In this document: one piece after another, positions 5,618 through 10,847 of the stretch
Layout of the letters: each line of letters opens with the position of its first letter
How positions within the stretch are numbered: position 1 is the first letter of the stretch
Source of the DNA: Nanobdellota archaeon
GTDB lineage: Archaea > Nanobdellota > Nanobdellia > Pacearchaeales > GW2011-AR1
NCBI GenBank assembly: GCA_018901675.1
Contig: JAHIEH010000055.1
Location: forward strand, 1 to 15,269
Reading direction: 5' to 3'
Length of the DNA: 15,269 nt
Position numbers and translations under genes: made by a program
The notes under the pieces: model-generated
Database searches by the model: none
What the model was told of the DNA's origin: nothing
Seen by the model: the letters and a program-made list of their open reading frames with translations, nothing else

Positions 5618-5626
5618 ATTTAAATA
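5618..5626 (-). promoter_or_regulatory. TATA box of the 49-residue protein gene
   Basis: The sequence TATTTAAAT on the minus strand is centred 25 nt upstream of the ATG at 5597, the same geometry as the other leaderless genes. Confidence 0.5.
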
Positions 5627-5650
5627 CTTTTTTATCCTGTAAAACTCACA

Positions 5651-6358
5651 TTACAACCATCTCATTAGCAAAGAAATGCCCACTAAGAACAGCAAAATTC
5701 CTGCGATAAGATGAAGTCTTTTAATGTTTCTCTCTTTCCAATTCGTGATATCTTCCACAGTTTTTGTGCCTTGATAGATTATTATTGTTATAATTAAAAG
5801 AGGAAGGATTACAATAAAATTGAAATATAAAAGCCAGGGCAGTGCCCCTAAAAATCCAAGAGTATAAACACTTTCAACTGCTACGAGGTAAGGTGCAATT
5901 GTGCATGGTGCCAAAAATAAAGTTATAATAAAACCAATTAGAAATGCCCCTTTTGGAGAGGTTATCCTCTTTATCCATAATTTTGCTCTTGGTCTTATGC
6001 TTAAGGGCATCTCTGTTCCAACACTGCCAGGGTTGTACATGTAATAATCTTTGATGTTTAAAGCGCCGATAATCATTGCTAGAACTGCAAATAGATTCTT
6101 AAAATAGATAGAACTCTTTTTTAATGCCAAGGTAAAAGTTGTAAAGAGCTGGATTAAGATGAGTCCATAGAATAAATATCCTAAATAAACTGCAAAAACA
6201 AATGCCAGTCCAGTATAAAGAATTTTTTTTCTTTTTTCTGGATTTTGGGTGATAATCGCAAAAAGGACCATGGCAAGCATAGCTATTTGGCAGGGATTGA
6301 CTGAATTAACAAGGGCAAGAGAGGTTATTTTTGTAATATTTAATATATCTGTTACCAT
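5651..6358 (-). CDS. ccdA: CcdA/DsbD-type transmembrane thiol-electron carrier
   Basis: CcdA-type proteins pass electrons from cytoplasmic thioredoxin across the membrane to extracytoplasmic thiol proteins. This 235-residue protein has about six hydrophobic segments and the two family cysteines, each followed or preceded by proline: NPC at residues 21-23 in the first helix and APC at 150-152 in the fourth, which are expected to form the redox pair. A loop of about 40 residues (101-140) separates the two three-helix halves, as in the family. It is the last gene of a tight three-gene operon starting at 6917 (gaps 7 and 3 nt), preceded by a membrane-anchored thioredoxin-like protein that is its likely partner. 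With no c-type cytochrome genes nearby, a general role in outside disulfide reduction is more likely than cytochrome maturation. Confidence 0.88.
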   Translation of the reverse strand: MVTDILNITKITSLALVNSVNPCQIAMLAMVLFAIITQNPEKRKKILYTGLAFVFAVYLGYLFYGLILIQLFTTFTLALKKSSIYFKNLFAVLAMIIGALNIKDYYMYNPGSVGTEMPLSIRPRAKLWIKRITSPKGAFLIGFIITLFLAPCTIAPYLVAVESVYTLGFLGALPWLLYFNFIVILPLLIITIIIYQGTKTVEDITNWKERNIKRLHLIAGILLFLVGISLLMRWL

Positions 6359-6361
6359 TTT

Positions 6362-6556
6362 TTATTTAATGAATTTTAAATATGTCATAATTCCATCAAC
6401 TATTATCCCAGAAATACCTATGGCTAATAAAACTATAATCGCCCATTTTGCAGGCAATTTATTTTTAACAAGCATCTGTGTTGCTAAAATAGTTATAAAT
6501 ACAAACCCTACAAAACCAAATAAATCATAAAATGCAGCTTCTTTAAAATCTATCAT
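6362..6556 (-). CDS. Two-helix membrane protein in the thiol-redox operon
   Basis: This 64-residue protein has two hydrophobic segments (about residues 12-30 and 37-57) joined by a short basic turn (VKNKLPAKW), and no cysteine. I do not recognise a family. It lies 7 nt after the thioredoxin-like gene and 3 nt before the CcdA gene, with no room for separate promoters, so it is almost certainly co-translated and may be an accessory subunit of the redox complex. The position between a thioredoxin-like domain and a membrane electron carrier also raises the possibility that it is a reduced relative of a larger quinone-linked oxidoreductase such as VKOR, but it lacks the CxxC of that family, so I do not make that call. 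Confidence 0.65.
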   Translation of the reverse strand: MIDFKEAAFYDLFGFVGFVFITILATQMLVKNKLPAKWAIIVLLAIGISGIIVDGIMTYLKFIK

Positions 6557-6563
6557 TTTTACC

Positions 6564-6917
6564 TTAACATCCTGTTAACTCTTTTAATTCTTCAATTGTC
6601 CTAACATTAGGATAGGTTTGATTTTTAATTATCCAAGTGGGTGTCCCCCCTATCCCCGCTGAGACACATTCTTTAATGTTATTATCTTTTAAACAATCTA
6701 CGATTGTTAAGTATTGCACATAATCTCCAAACATTGCTTCTTGTTCGATACAATGAGTACAACCAGTTTGAACATAGACTACTGAATTCTGTCCGATGCA
6801 CTTTGCTAGTTCTTCCATGATATCTGGCGGGGCTGGTTTCTTTAAATAAAGGATTAATCCTGCTAAAACTAAAACTCCCAGAATGATAGCGAGGGTTAAT
6901 CTAGTTTCTTTTTTCAT
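6564..6917 (-). CDS. Membrane-anchored thioredoxin-like protein with CTHC motif
   Basis: This 117-residue protein has an N-terminal membrane anchor (residues 6-25) followed by a short thioredoxin-fold domain outside the membrane. The active site is CTHC (53-56) after the strand VVYVQTG. The cis-proline loop is GTPTW (91-95), followed by VRTIEELKELTGC. The short domain and the pair of extra cysteines (75 and 84 in DCLKDNNIKEC) resemble the thioredoxin-like domain fused to VKOR homologues. Its job is probably thiol-disulfide exchange on secreted proteins, with electrons moved by the CcdA-like protein of the same operon. It is the first gene; the TATA box at 6938-6948 is 26 nt before the ATG, so the operon mRNA is likely leaderless. 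Confidence 0.85.
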   Translation of the reverse strand: MKKETRLTLAIILGVLVLAGLILYLKKPAPPDIMEELAKCIGQNSVVYVQTGCTHCIEQEAMFGDYVQYLTIVDCLKDNNIKECVSAGIGGTPTWIIKNQTYPNVRTIEELKELTGC

Positions 6918-6937
6918 ATTGTAGACAATATAAAATA

Positions 6938-6948
6938 ACTTTTAAAGC
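6938..6948 (-). promoter_or_regulatory. TATA box of the thiol-redox operon
   Basis: The minus strand reads GCTTTAAAAGT, centred about 26 nt upstream of the ATG at 6917. No other promoter-like sequence is seen inside the three-gene operon. Confidence 0.5.
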
Positions 6949-6968
6949 TTTTGATGTGATTAGTCTTT

Positions 6969-7253
6969 TTAGTAGTCTTCTATCCCAGACTGCTCTTCTT
7001 GTTCTGTCTTTTTGCTTTCTTTCCCAGATGTTTCTTCACTTTTCATATCTTCTAAATCTACAGAATTAATCATCTCTCTGAATTTTAAGAATTCCGAAGA
7101 TGGTATTCTAACGCCGGATTTGGTAAATCCGGTGTATCTGTCTGATGTGACAAATTCTCTTATAGTTAACCCTGTTTTGCCGCCGAAGTCATCAATTCTA
7201 ATAACAATATCTGCTGTTTCATTCTTGTTTATTTTGCCGATGTCTTTTTCCAT
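6969..7253 (-). CDS. PC4/p15-like transcriptional coactivator (ssDNA-binding)
   Basis: This 94-residue protein carries a PC4-type domain at residues 1-65: IGKINKNETADIVIRIDDFGGKTGLTIREF, then a basic/aromatic strand (RYTGFTKSGVRIPSSEFLKFREMI). This strand-strand-strand-helix layout and the TKSGVRI...F turn fit PC4/Sub1 homologues, which bind single-stranded or melted DNA as dimers and assist transcription or repair. The C-terminal 30 residues are strongly acidic and polar, probably disordered; eukaryotic PC4 has such a tail at the other end. A TATA box (ATTTAAATG at 7276-7284) sits 27 nt before the ATG. It is a single-gene transcription unit between the redox operon and a membrane protein gene. 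Confidence 0.8.
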   Translation of the reverse strand: MEKDIGKINKNETADIVIRIDDFGGKTGLTIREFVTSDRYTGFTKSGVRIPSSEFLKFREMINSVDLEDMKSEETSGKESKKTEQEEQSGIEDY

Positions 7254-7275
7254 GATTTAATCTTAAGAATATATT

Positions 7276-7284
7276 ATTTAAATG
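7276..7284 (-). promoter_or_regulatory. TATA box of the PC4-like gene
   Basis: CATTTAAAT on the minus strand is centred about 27 nt before the ATG at 7253. This fits a leaderless mRNA. Confidence 0.45.
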
Positions 7285-7305
7285 TTTTGAATTCAAAAGA
7301 AATTT

Positions 7306-8103
7306 TTATCTACTGCCCCTTTTTAATCTTTTAAGCTCTTCATTCATCTTATTAAGCTTGTCTTCAGCTTCTTTTATTTTTTTAATACCTTCTATTTCCT
7401 TTTGAGTAGAATCAATCTTGTCTTCAACATCCTTGAGGTTGAAGTTGCTTGCCCAATCGCCATCTTTCCTGTCTTTTTGTTCTCTTTTAAGGTCTGAGAG
7501 TTTTACAATGTTAAATGAAGAAGGTGAGTTTCTTCTTGTTAATACCGCCCTTGTTATAAAAAAACCCACAGCACCGATTATCAGCACTATCCCAATAATG
7601 TAAAATATACTATTGGACTTTCCAGATTTAATATTTGATATAATATCCAAAAAACCCTTTCCAGTTATTTGGCTGTTCCCATTTATCTCGTTTTCTTTTA
7701 TAATAACTTCAGTTGTGTTTTCATCCTGTTCAGTTTCATTTGCAGTAATGTTTTCTTCTGGCAGAGTTTCGTTTTTTCCTGCAGTTGTGAAATCTATAAC
7801 AATCGGCTCTCCTGCTGTATAACTTTCAAAGTCTATCTTTCCTAAGATTATATTTTTGTTATCTTTTGCAATTATATACACATTTATTTCTTTTTCTCCT
7901 GTTTGAATACTTGTAGTATAAACTCCTTCAGAATTTGTTCTTTCAAAAATGCCTGCTAATTTATCATCAGTTATAGAACTATAAATTTTTATATCCACGA
8001 GCTGGTTTGGCTCTGTTTTTACTCTTATATCGGTTTTATACGCAATAATCGTCGGGATTATTATCATTAAAATTAAAAACACCCCTAAACCTCTTTTTAT
8101 CAT
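7306..8103 (-). CDS. Bitopic surface protein with extracellular domain and cytoplasmic coiled coil
   Basis: I choose the ATG at 8103 (265 residues), not the ATG 120 nt further upstream, because a TATA box (ATTTATAAAT, 8124-8133) lies 25 nt before it and the protein then starts with a clean signal sequence (residues 4-20). An outside domain of mainly beta character follows (22-108), then a spacer rich in Asn, Glu and Thr with several N-x-T sequons (111-133), a single membrane helix (about 166-188), and a charged cytoplasmic tail predicted as coiled coil (225-262; EDKIDSTQKEIEGI and similar heptads). The family is not recognised. The outside domain could be a carboxypeptidase-regulatory or Ig-like fold (SSITDDKLAGIFERTNSEGVYTTSI looks like a beta-sandwich), which is inference. 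It may link the cell surface or a host contact to a cytoplasmic partner. Confidence 0.65.
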   Translation of the reverse strand: MIKRGLGVFLILMIIIPTIIAYKTDIRVKTEPNQLVDIKIYSSITDDKLAGIFERTNSEGVYTTSIQTGEKEINVYIIAKDNKNIILGKIDFESYTAGEPIVIDFTTAGKNETLPEENITANETEQDENTTEVIIKENEINGNSQITGKGFLDIISNIKSGKSNSIFYIIGIVLIIGAVGFFITRAVLTRRNSPSSFNIVKLSDLKREQKDRKDGDWASNFNLKDVEDKIDSTQKEIEGIKKIKEAEDKLNKMNEELKRLKRGSR

Positions 8104-8123
8104 GTTATTAGTTGATTTTTGGT

Positions 8124-8133
8124 ATTTATAAAT
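8124..8133 (-). promoter_or_regulatory. TATA box that sets the start of the bitopic protein
   Basis: ATTTATAAAT is centred 25 nt upstream of the ATG at 8103. It lies inside the longer open frame, arguing against the upstream start at 8223. Confidence 0.55.
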
Positions 8134-8254
8134 TTTTTTGCTGTTGAAAATATAGGAAAATTTGGCTAAAAACACTTTTTGATTATTTTTTGGATATGTT
8201 TTATGACGCCCATCTTCAGTCAAAATTGGTTTATGTCAGGATCAGGTTCGAGAA

Positions 8255-8335
8255 CGCCCACGCCAGGAATTGAACCTGGGAGCCCTTGCGGGCCAAGATT
8301 TCCAATCTTGTGCAATACCACTATGCGACGTGGGC
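8255..8335 (-). tRNA. tRNA-Ser(GGA)
   Basis: Read on the minus strand, the acceptor stem GCCCACG (8335-8329) pairs with CGTGGGC (8262-8256), with discriminator G at 8255. The D arm has GCAT...TTGC with the GG pair in AGTGGTATT. The anticodon arm is CAAGA-TTGGAAA-TCTTG, giving anticodon GGA (serine, reads UCC/UCU). A long variable arm (GCCCGCAAGGGCTC) makes it a class II tRNA as required for serine. The T arm is CCAGG-TTCAATT-CCTGG. CCA is not encoded and there is no intron. It is complete and well paired, unlike the tRNA-end fragments at 3017-5267. Its cognate SerRS is encoded at 12673-13974. A TATA box lies upstream (ATTTATAAAAT at 8369-8379). Confidence 0.97.
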
Positions 8336-8368
8336 TTGGTTTTTTGTGTAATCTAATAAAAAGAGTTA

Positions 8369-8379
8369 ATTTATAAAAT
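8369..8379 (-). promoter_or_regulatory. Probable promoter of tRNA-Ser
   Basis: ATTTTATAAAT on the minus strand lies about 38 nt before the mature tRNA 5' end, allowing a short 5' leader to be removed by RNase P. The TATA box of the divergent zinc-ribbon gene is 20 nt away. Confidence 0.45.
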
Positions 8380-8398
8380 ATTCTCTATCACATTAAAG

Positions 8399-8408
8399 CT
8401 TAAATATT
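8399..8408 (+). promoter_or_regulatory. TATA box of the zinc-ribbon microprotein
   Basis: CTTAAATATT is centred about 25 nt before the ATG at 8428. This supports both the gene and its start. Confidence 0.5.
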
Positions 8409-8427
8409 GAGAAATATACTATTTTTT

Positions 8428-8577
8428 ATGAGTGAAAACGAAAAATGCCCCAAATGCCAAGGAACTGGGATGATAAAAGAATCAAACGGCACAATTCATG
8501 TTTGTTATAACTGCCTTGCAGAAGGAAAGTTAGATGTTCATTCAAAAGAAGTCAAGGATTCTGGCGTGAAGGTTTAG
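8428..8577 (+). CDS. 49-residue zinc-ribbon microprotein
   Basis: The frame runs from ATG 8428 to TAG 8575-8577. It begins MSENEKCPKCQGTGMIKES and has CPKC (residues 7-10) and CYNC (26-29), giving a C-x2-C...C-x2-C zinc-binding ribbon. The CPKCQGTG turn resembles the DnaJ-type and rubredoxin-like zinc knuckles. The remaining 20 residues are a charged tail. A function cannot be assigned; such minimal ribbons often bind nucleic acid or proteins. A TATA box at 8399-8408 gives it a promoter of its own. Its 3' end overlaps the convergent thymidylate kinase gene by 4 bases. Confidence 0.75.
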   Translation: MSENEKCPKCQGTGMIKESNGTIHVCYNCLAEGKLDVHSKEVKDSGVKV

Positions 8578-9080
8578 TTTCTTAAAAATTTTATTCTCTC
8601 GGAGAGAACATTTACTATTTTCCTATGCGTCCCTTCTATGTCTCCATCCTGATATGGGATTAACACACACCTCTCTGATTCTTTTTTGACTATCTCTAAA
8701 TATCCCTGCCTTACTTTTTCTAGATATTCTTTTCCTTTTAGCTCTATTCTATCAAATTGCCCAAACTCTGCTTTGTTTATTCTTGATAAAGCTTTTTCTG
8801 CAGGCATATCTAAGATATATGTTAAATCTGGTTTAATGCCGTCAGTCGCTACATCATTTACAACAGAAATTATATTCAAGGGAATGCCATTTCCATAACC
8901 CTGATACGCAGTTGTAGAATCAATAAATCGGTTTAATACAATGTTAATGCCTTTCTCTAATGTCAGAAAAATAAACTGCTGACTAAAGTCAGCAGACATT
9001 TGCTTTACAAATGTCAGATTTTTCTGAGCATCCAAAAGTCCAAACAAACCACACACTTTAGTGTGTGTGGTAATATTCAA
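8574..9080 (-). CDS. tmk: Thymidylate kinase, C-terminal part, in a different frame from the N-terminal part
   Basis: Residues from LEKGINIVLNRFIDSTTAYQG onward (residue 41 of this frame) are clear dTMP kinase sequence: NRFIDSTTAYQGYGNG corresponds to the DRy.dSs.AYQG motif, and VVNDVATDGIKPDLTYILDMP to the AT.GlkPDLT.lLD motif, followed by the LID-like RINKAEFGQFDRIE and helix YLEKVRQGYLEIV. The first 40 codons (9080-8961) come from the palindromic insert and have no kinase counterpart. A TTG at 9080 could start a separate product but would give a kinase without its P-loop, so it is not likely functional alone. Note N in place of the usual D of the DR motif. The gene converges on the zinc-ribbon gene. 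Together with 9077-9352 it makes a complete kinase if the insert is removed. Confidence 0.85.
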   Translation of the reverse strand: MNITTHTKVCGLFGLLDAQKNLTFVKQMSADFSQQFIFLTLEKGINIVLNRFIDSTTAYQGYGNGIPLNIISVVNDVATDGIKPDLTYILDMPAEKALSRINKAEFGQFDRIELKGKEYLEKVRQGYLEIVKKESERCVLIPYQDGDIEGTHRKIVNVLSERIKFLRN

Positions 9081-9091
9081 GGACTTTTTGA
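8961..9091 (-). other. Palindrome-rich insert splitting tmk (about 131 nt)
   Basis: The segment is nearly all inverted repeat. Read on the sense (minus) strand, first AAAAGTCC (9088-9081) pairs with GGACTTTT (9041-9034) and encloses a 9-bp hairpin ACCACACAC/GTGTGTGGT (9071-9048). Then TCAGAAAAAT (9027-9018) pairs with ATTTTTCTGA (8972-8963) and encloses an 8-bp hairpin GACATTTG/CAAATGTC and a 9-bp hairpin with a two-base loop, CTGCTGACT/AGTCAGCAG. Removing these 131 bases joins CCAAAA to TTAGAG, giving VLRPKLEKGINIVLNR, the same 16-residue spacing as the equivalent E. coli stretch (VIKP...GDR). Exact ends are uncertain by a few bases. It could be a small non-autonomous transposon, a spliced or bypassed intervening sequence, or a decay product. 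Confidence 0.7.
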
Positions 9092-9352
9092 TTTTGGTCT
9101 TAAAACTCTATTCACTAACTGCGCCCTTGCAGCTTCATAAATAAAAAGCTCGGTTATCCCCTCCACTTGTCCTTTGTATTTTGGATCTTTGACCACATTT
9201 CTCAAGACTTCTGCAAAAGGTTCTCCTCCTGGTTCTCTTTTTAATTCAAAAGCAATATCCATTGAACTTAGATATCTGCAGAATAATTCTGTTTGAGTAT
9301 CTTTGCCACACCCATCAATTCCTTCAAAGGTGATTAATTTTCCCCTAACCAT
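9077..9352 (-). CDS. tmk: Thymidylate kinase, N-terminal part
   Basis: dTMP kinase makes dTDP from dTMP in the cytoplasm. This 91-residue frame holds the P-loop EGIDGCGKDTQ (10-20), the REPGG motif (39-43) and the helix ITELFIYEAARAQLVNRVLRPK (about 66-87), all as in the family, and then runs into the insert and stops at TGA. The usual S/T after GK is Asp (GKD-T), a variant I have seen in some family members. The remainder of the enzyme lies in another frame downstream. Its start is 6 nt after the thymidylate synthase stop codon, so the two genes form a dTMP-synthesis operon. Since no other tmk is visible and the downstream part is well kept, I lean to a gene that is still used, by RNA processing or recoding, but a decaying gene cannot be excluded. 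Confidence 0.88.
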   Translation of the reverse strand: MVRGKLITFEGIDGCGKDTQTELFCRYLSSMDIAFELKREPGGEPFAEVLRNVVKDPKYKGQVEGITELFIYEAARAQLVNRVLRPKSKSP

Positions 9353-9358
9353 TTTGCT

Positions 9359-10342
9359 TTAAGGCAATCCCCCGGATTCAAGATAGCCGATTTCTTCCAG
9401 GATTATCTTTATTTCTTTCCCTGTAAAATCCCATTGTTTTATCTGCTCTTCATTTAGTAATTCTTTCATTTGAGGCAATATCAAAATATCTCTTGCAGTT
9501 TCGCTTGTCATAGACCTTTTAATATAAGATTCAACATTAGGGAATATTTCAAAAAAACTTTTTTTCCCAATTTCTTTATCGCCTTCTATTCGTGTAAAAT
9601 CTTGTCCATATATATGCAAAGAATAGCTAAAATCTTTATAACTCCCAAGTTTTGTGGAAATCCCTGTTTTTTCTTCTATTTGTTTAGCTATTTTCCTTTT
9701 GCCTAAATAGGTTATTCCAATGACATTATCAGGCCATGCTTTAAATAAATCTCTTGAACGCCAGGAAGATGTTAAATTTAATACTAAACTGCCTTGTTCA
9801 TTTTTTGGGCATCTTAAATGCATTTCTCCAAGACAGGGTATGTCTTCTTTTAGATTCATATCTATTTCAGGACATCTTGTAGTCATAACTGCTCTTCTCG
9901 TAAAATAACTTTCAGCAATTCTACTGACTGCACTCTCTATCTGATTCAACTCTCCTAATGAAGAAGGATATTCTGTGAGTCTTTGATTATATGCATAGGG
10001 CCATTTGCTTTCTAAATTATTTTCTTCTATCCCCTTTAATAATTTGTTTCTTGGTATCACCAAATGATTTTTTCCCCCCATCATTTCAAGAATATACTTC
10101 CCTATCTCACAAAAACTTGTAGGCGGGAATCTTGGTTCAGAAAAAGGATTTTTAATCTCTATTAAAACAGATGCATCTCTACTCGGAGGTTCTATGTATT
10201 CTCCTTTTGAGTTTTTTCTATCATATTGGGTTCTTATTTGTATCCCATTATTCCAAACCGATTCTATCGCTTTATAGTGCGCCTCGGGGATAGAATCTGC
10301 AATAATATGGAATGAGGGTATTCTACCATCCTGGGATTGCAT
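9359..10342 (-). CDS. thyA: Thymidylate synthase, divergent archaeal ThyA type
   Basis: ThyA methylates dUMP to dTMP with methylene-tetrahydrofolate (or an archaeal equivalent). The 327-residue protein is divergent but keeps the core: the active-site cysteine C170 in IPCLGEMHLRC, the strand VLNLTSSWRSRDLFKAWPDNVIGITYL (187-213), in which RSRD...P.N matches the RS.D...g.P.Ni signature that binds dUMP, and LHIYGQDF, the counterpart of the H.Y..H motif. WPYAYNQRL (114-122) matches the YGxxWR-type region. The N-terminal domain (f...A...vW..G) also fits. The TATA box at 10364-10373 is 26 nt before the ATG. Thymidylate kinase follows after 6 nt, strongly supporting the assignment: the operon converts dUMP to dTDP. 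ThyX is a different fold and is ruled out by these motifs. Confidence 0.85.
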   Translation of the reverse strand: MQSQDGRIPSFHIIADSIPEAHYKAIESVWNNGIQIRTQYDRKNSKGEYIEPPSRDASVLIEIKNPFSEPRFPPTSFCEIGKYILEMMGGKNHLVIPRNKLLKGIEENNLESKWPYAYNQRLTEYPSSLGELNQIESAVSRIAESYFTRRAVMTTRCPEIDMNLKEDIPCLGEMHLRCPKNEQGSLVLNLTSSWRSRDLFKAWPDNVIGITYLGKRKIAKQIEEKTGISTKLGSYKDFSYSLHIYGQDFTRIEGDKEIGKKSFFEIFPNVESYIKRSMTSETARDILILPQMKELLNEEQIKQWDFTGKEIKIILEEIGYLESGGLP

Positions 10343-10363
10343 AGAAAATCAAATTTAAACTTA

Positions 10364-10373
10364 CTTTTAAATA
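10364..10373 (-). promoter_or_regulatory. TATA box of the thyA-tmk operon
   Basis: TATTTAAAAG on the minus strand is centred about 26 nt upstream of the thyA ATG at 10342. The remaining intergenic bases up to 10450 are AT-rich and contain nothing else I can support. Confidence 0.5.
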
Positions 10374-10450
10374 TATAATCACTAAAAAATATACTTTAGA
10401 ACTAATTTTTCAACCCATTAAATTTTTGACATTTACTGTGCCGTAAATTT

Positions 10451-10762
10451 CTAATCTTTCATCTCTATCTTTATATTAACATCCTTAGGTATTTGGAGTC
10501 TCATAATGCTATGCAGGACTTTTTCATTTGCTGGGAGATCTATAATCCTTTTATGGATTCTCATTTCAAACCTGTCAAAAGTTGCTGTACCATTCCCGCA
10601 AGGCGATTTCCTTGTTGTGATTTTAAGTTTTTTTGTAGGCAAAGGCACTGGACCATGCACGATTACTCCTGAATTTTTAGCTATATCTATTATTAAATTA
10701 CAAACTTGGTTTAGCATTTTAATATCAATACTGCTCAATTTTACCCTTACTTTCGGTGCCAT
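10451..10762 (-). CDS. rpsJ: Small-subunit ribosomal protein uS10
   Basis: uS10 lies in the 30S head. The 103-residue product from the ATG at 10762 matches archaeal uS10 length. It opens APKVRVKLSSIDIKMLNQVC, has the long conserved loop GPVPLPTKKLKITTRKSPCG, and then FDRFEMRIHKRIIDLP, the family signature region. A longer frame starts 48 nt upstream, but the TATA box at 10782-10792 (25 nt before 10762) and the family length favour the internal ATG. In many archaea this gene follows the elongation factor 1A gene; here it stands alone, facing away from the ATP-grasp gene with only 85 bp between starts. Confidence 0.95.
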   Translation of the reverse strand: MAPKVRVKLSSIDIKMLNQVCNLIIDIAKNSGVIVHGPVPLPTKKLKITTRKSPCGNGTATFDRFEMRIHKRIIDLPANEKVLHSIMRLQIPKDVNIKIEMKD

Positions 10763-10781
10763 AAAATTAGAATTTAAAGTT

Positions 10782-10792
10782 AGTTTAAAAAC
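10782..10792 (-). promoter_or_regulatory. TATA box of the uS10 gene
   Basis: GTTTTTAAACT on the minus strand is centred 25 nt before the ATG at 10762. It settles the internal start over the upstream one. Confidence 0.5.
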
Positions 10793-10816
10793 CTTGTTGT
10801 TTAGTTCCAATAGAAA

Positions 10817-10828
10817 ATTATATAAATC
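10817..10828 (+). promoter_or_regulatory. TATA box of the ATP-grasp ligase gene
   Basis: ATTATATAAATC is centred 26 nt before the ATG at 10848. It lies 25 bp from the uS10 TATA box in the divergent promoter region. Confidence 0.5.
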
Positions 10829-10847
10829 TGGATTAAGAATGCGACTT

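Noticed and set aside
8104..8223. A 40-residue extension of the bitopic membrane protein
   Set aside because: It would bury the signal sequence inside the protein, and a TATA box lies within it at the right distance from ATG 8103.
10506..10847. An N-terminal extension of the ATP-grasp protein of 114 residues
   Set aside because: The extension is antisense to the uS10 gene, has no family counterpart, and a TATA box sits just before the internal ATG at 10848.
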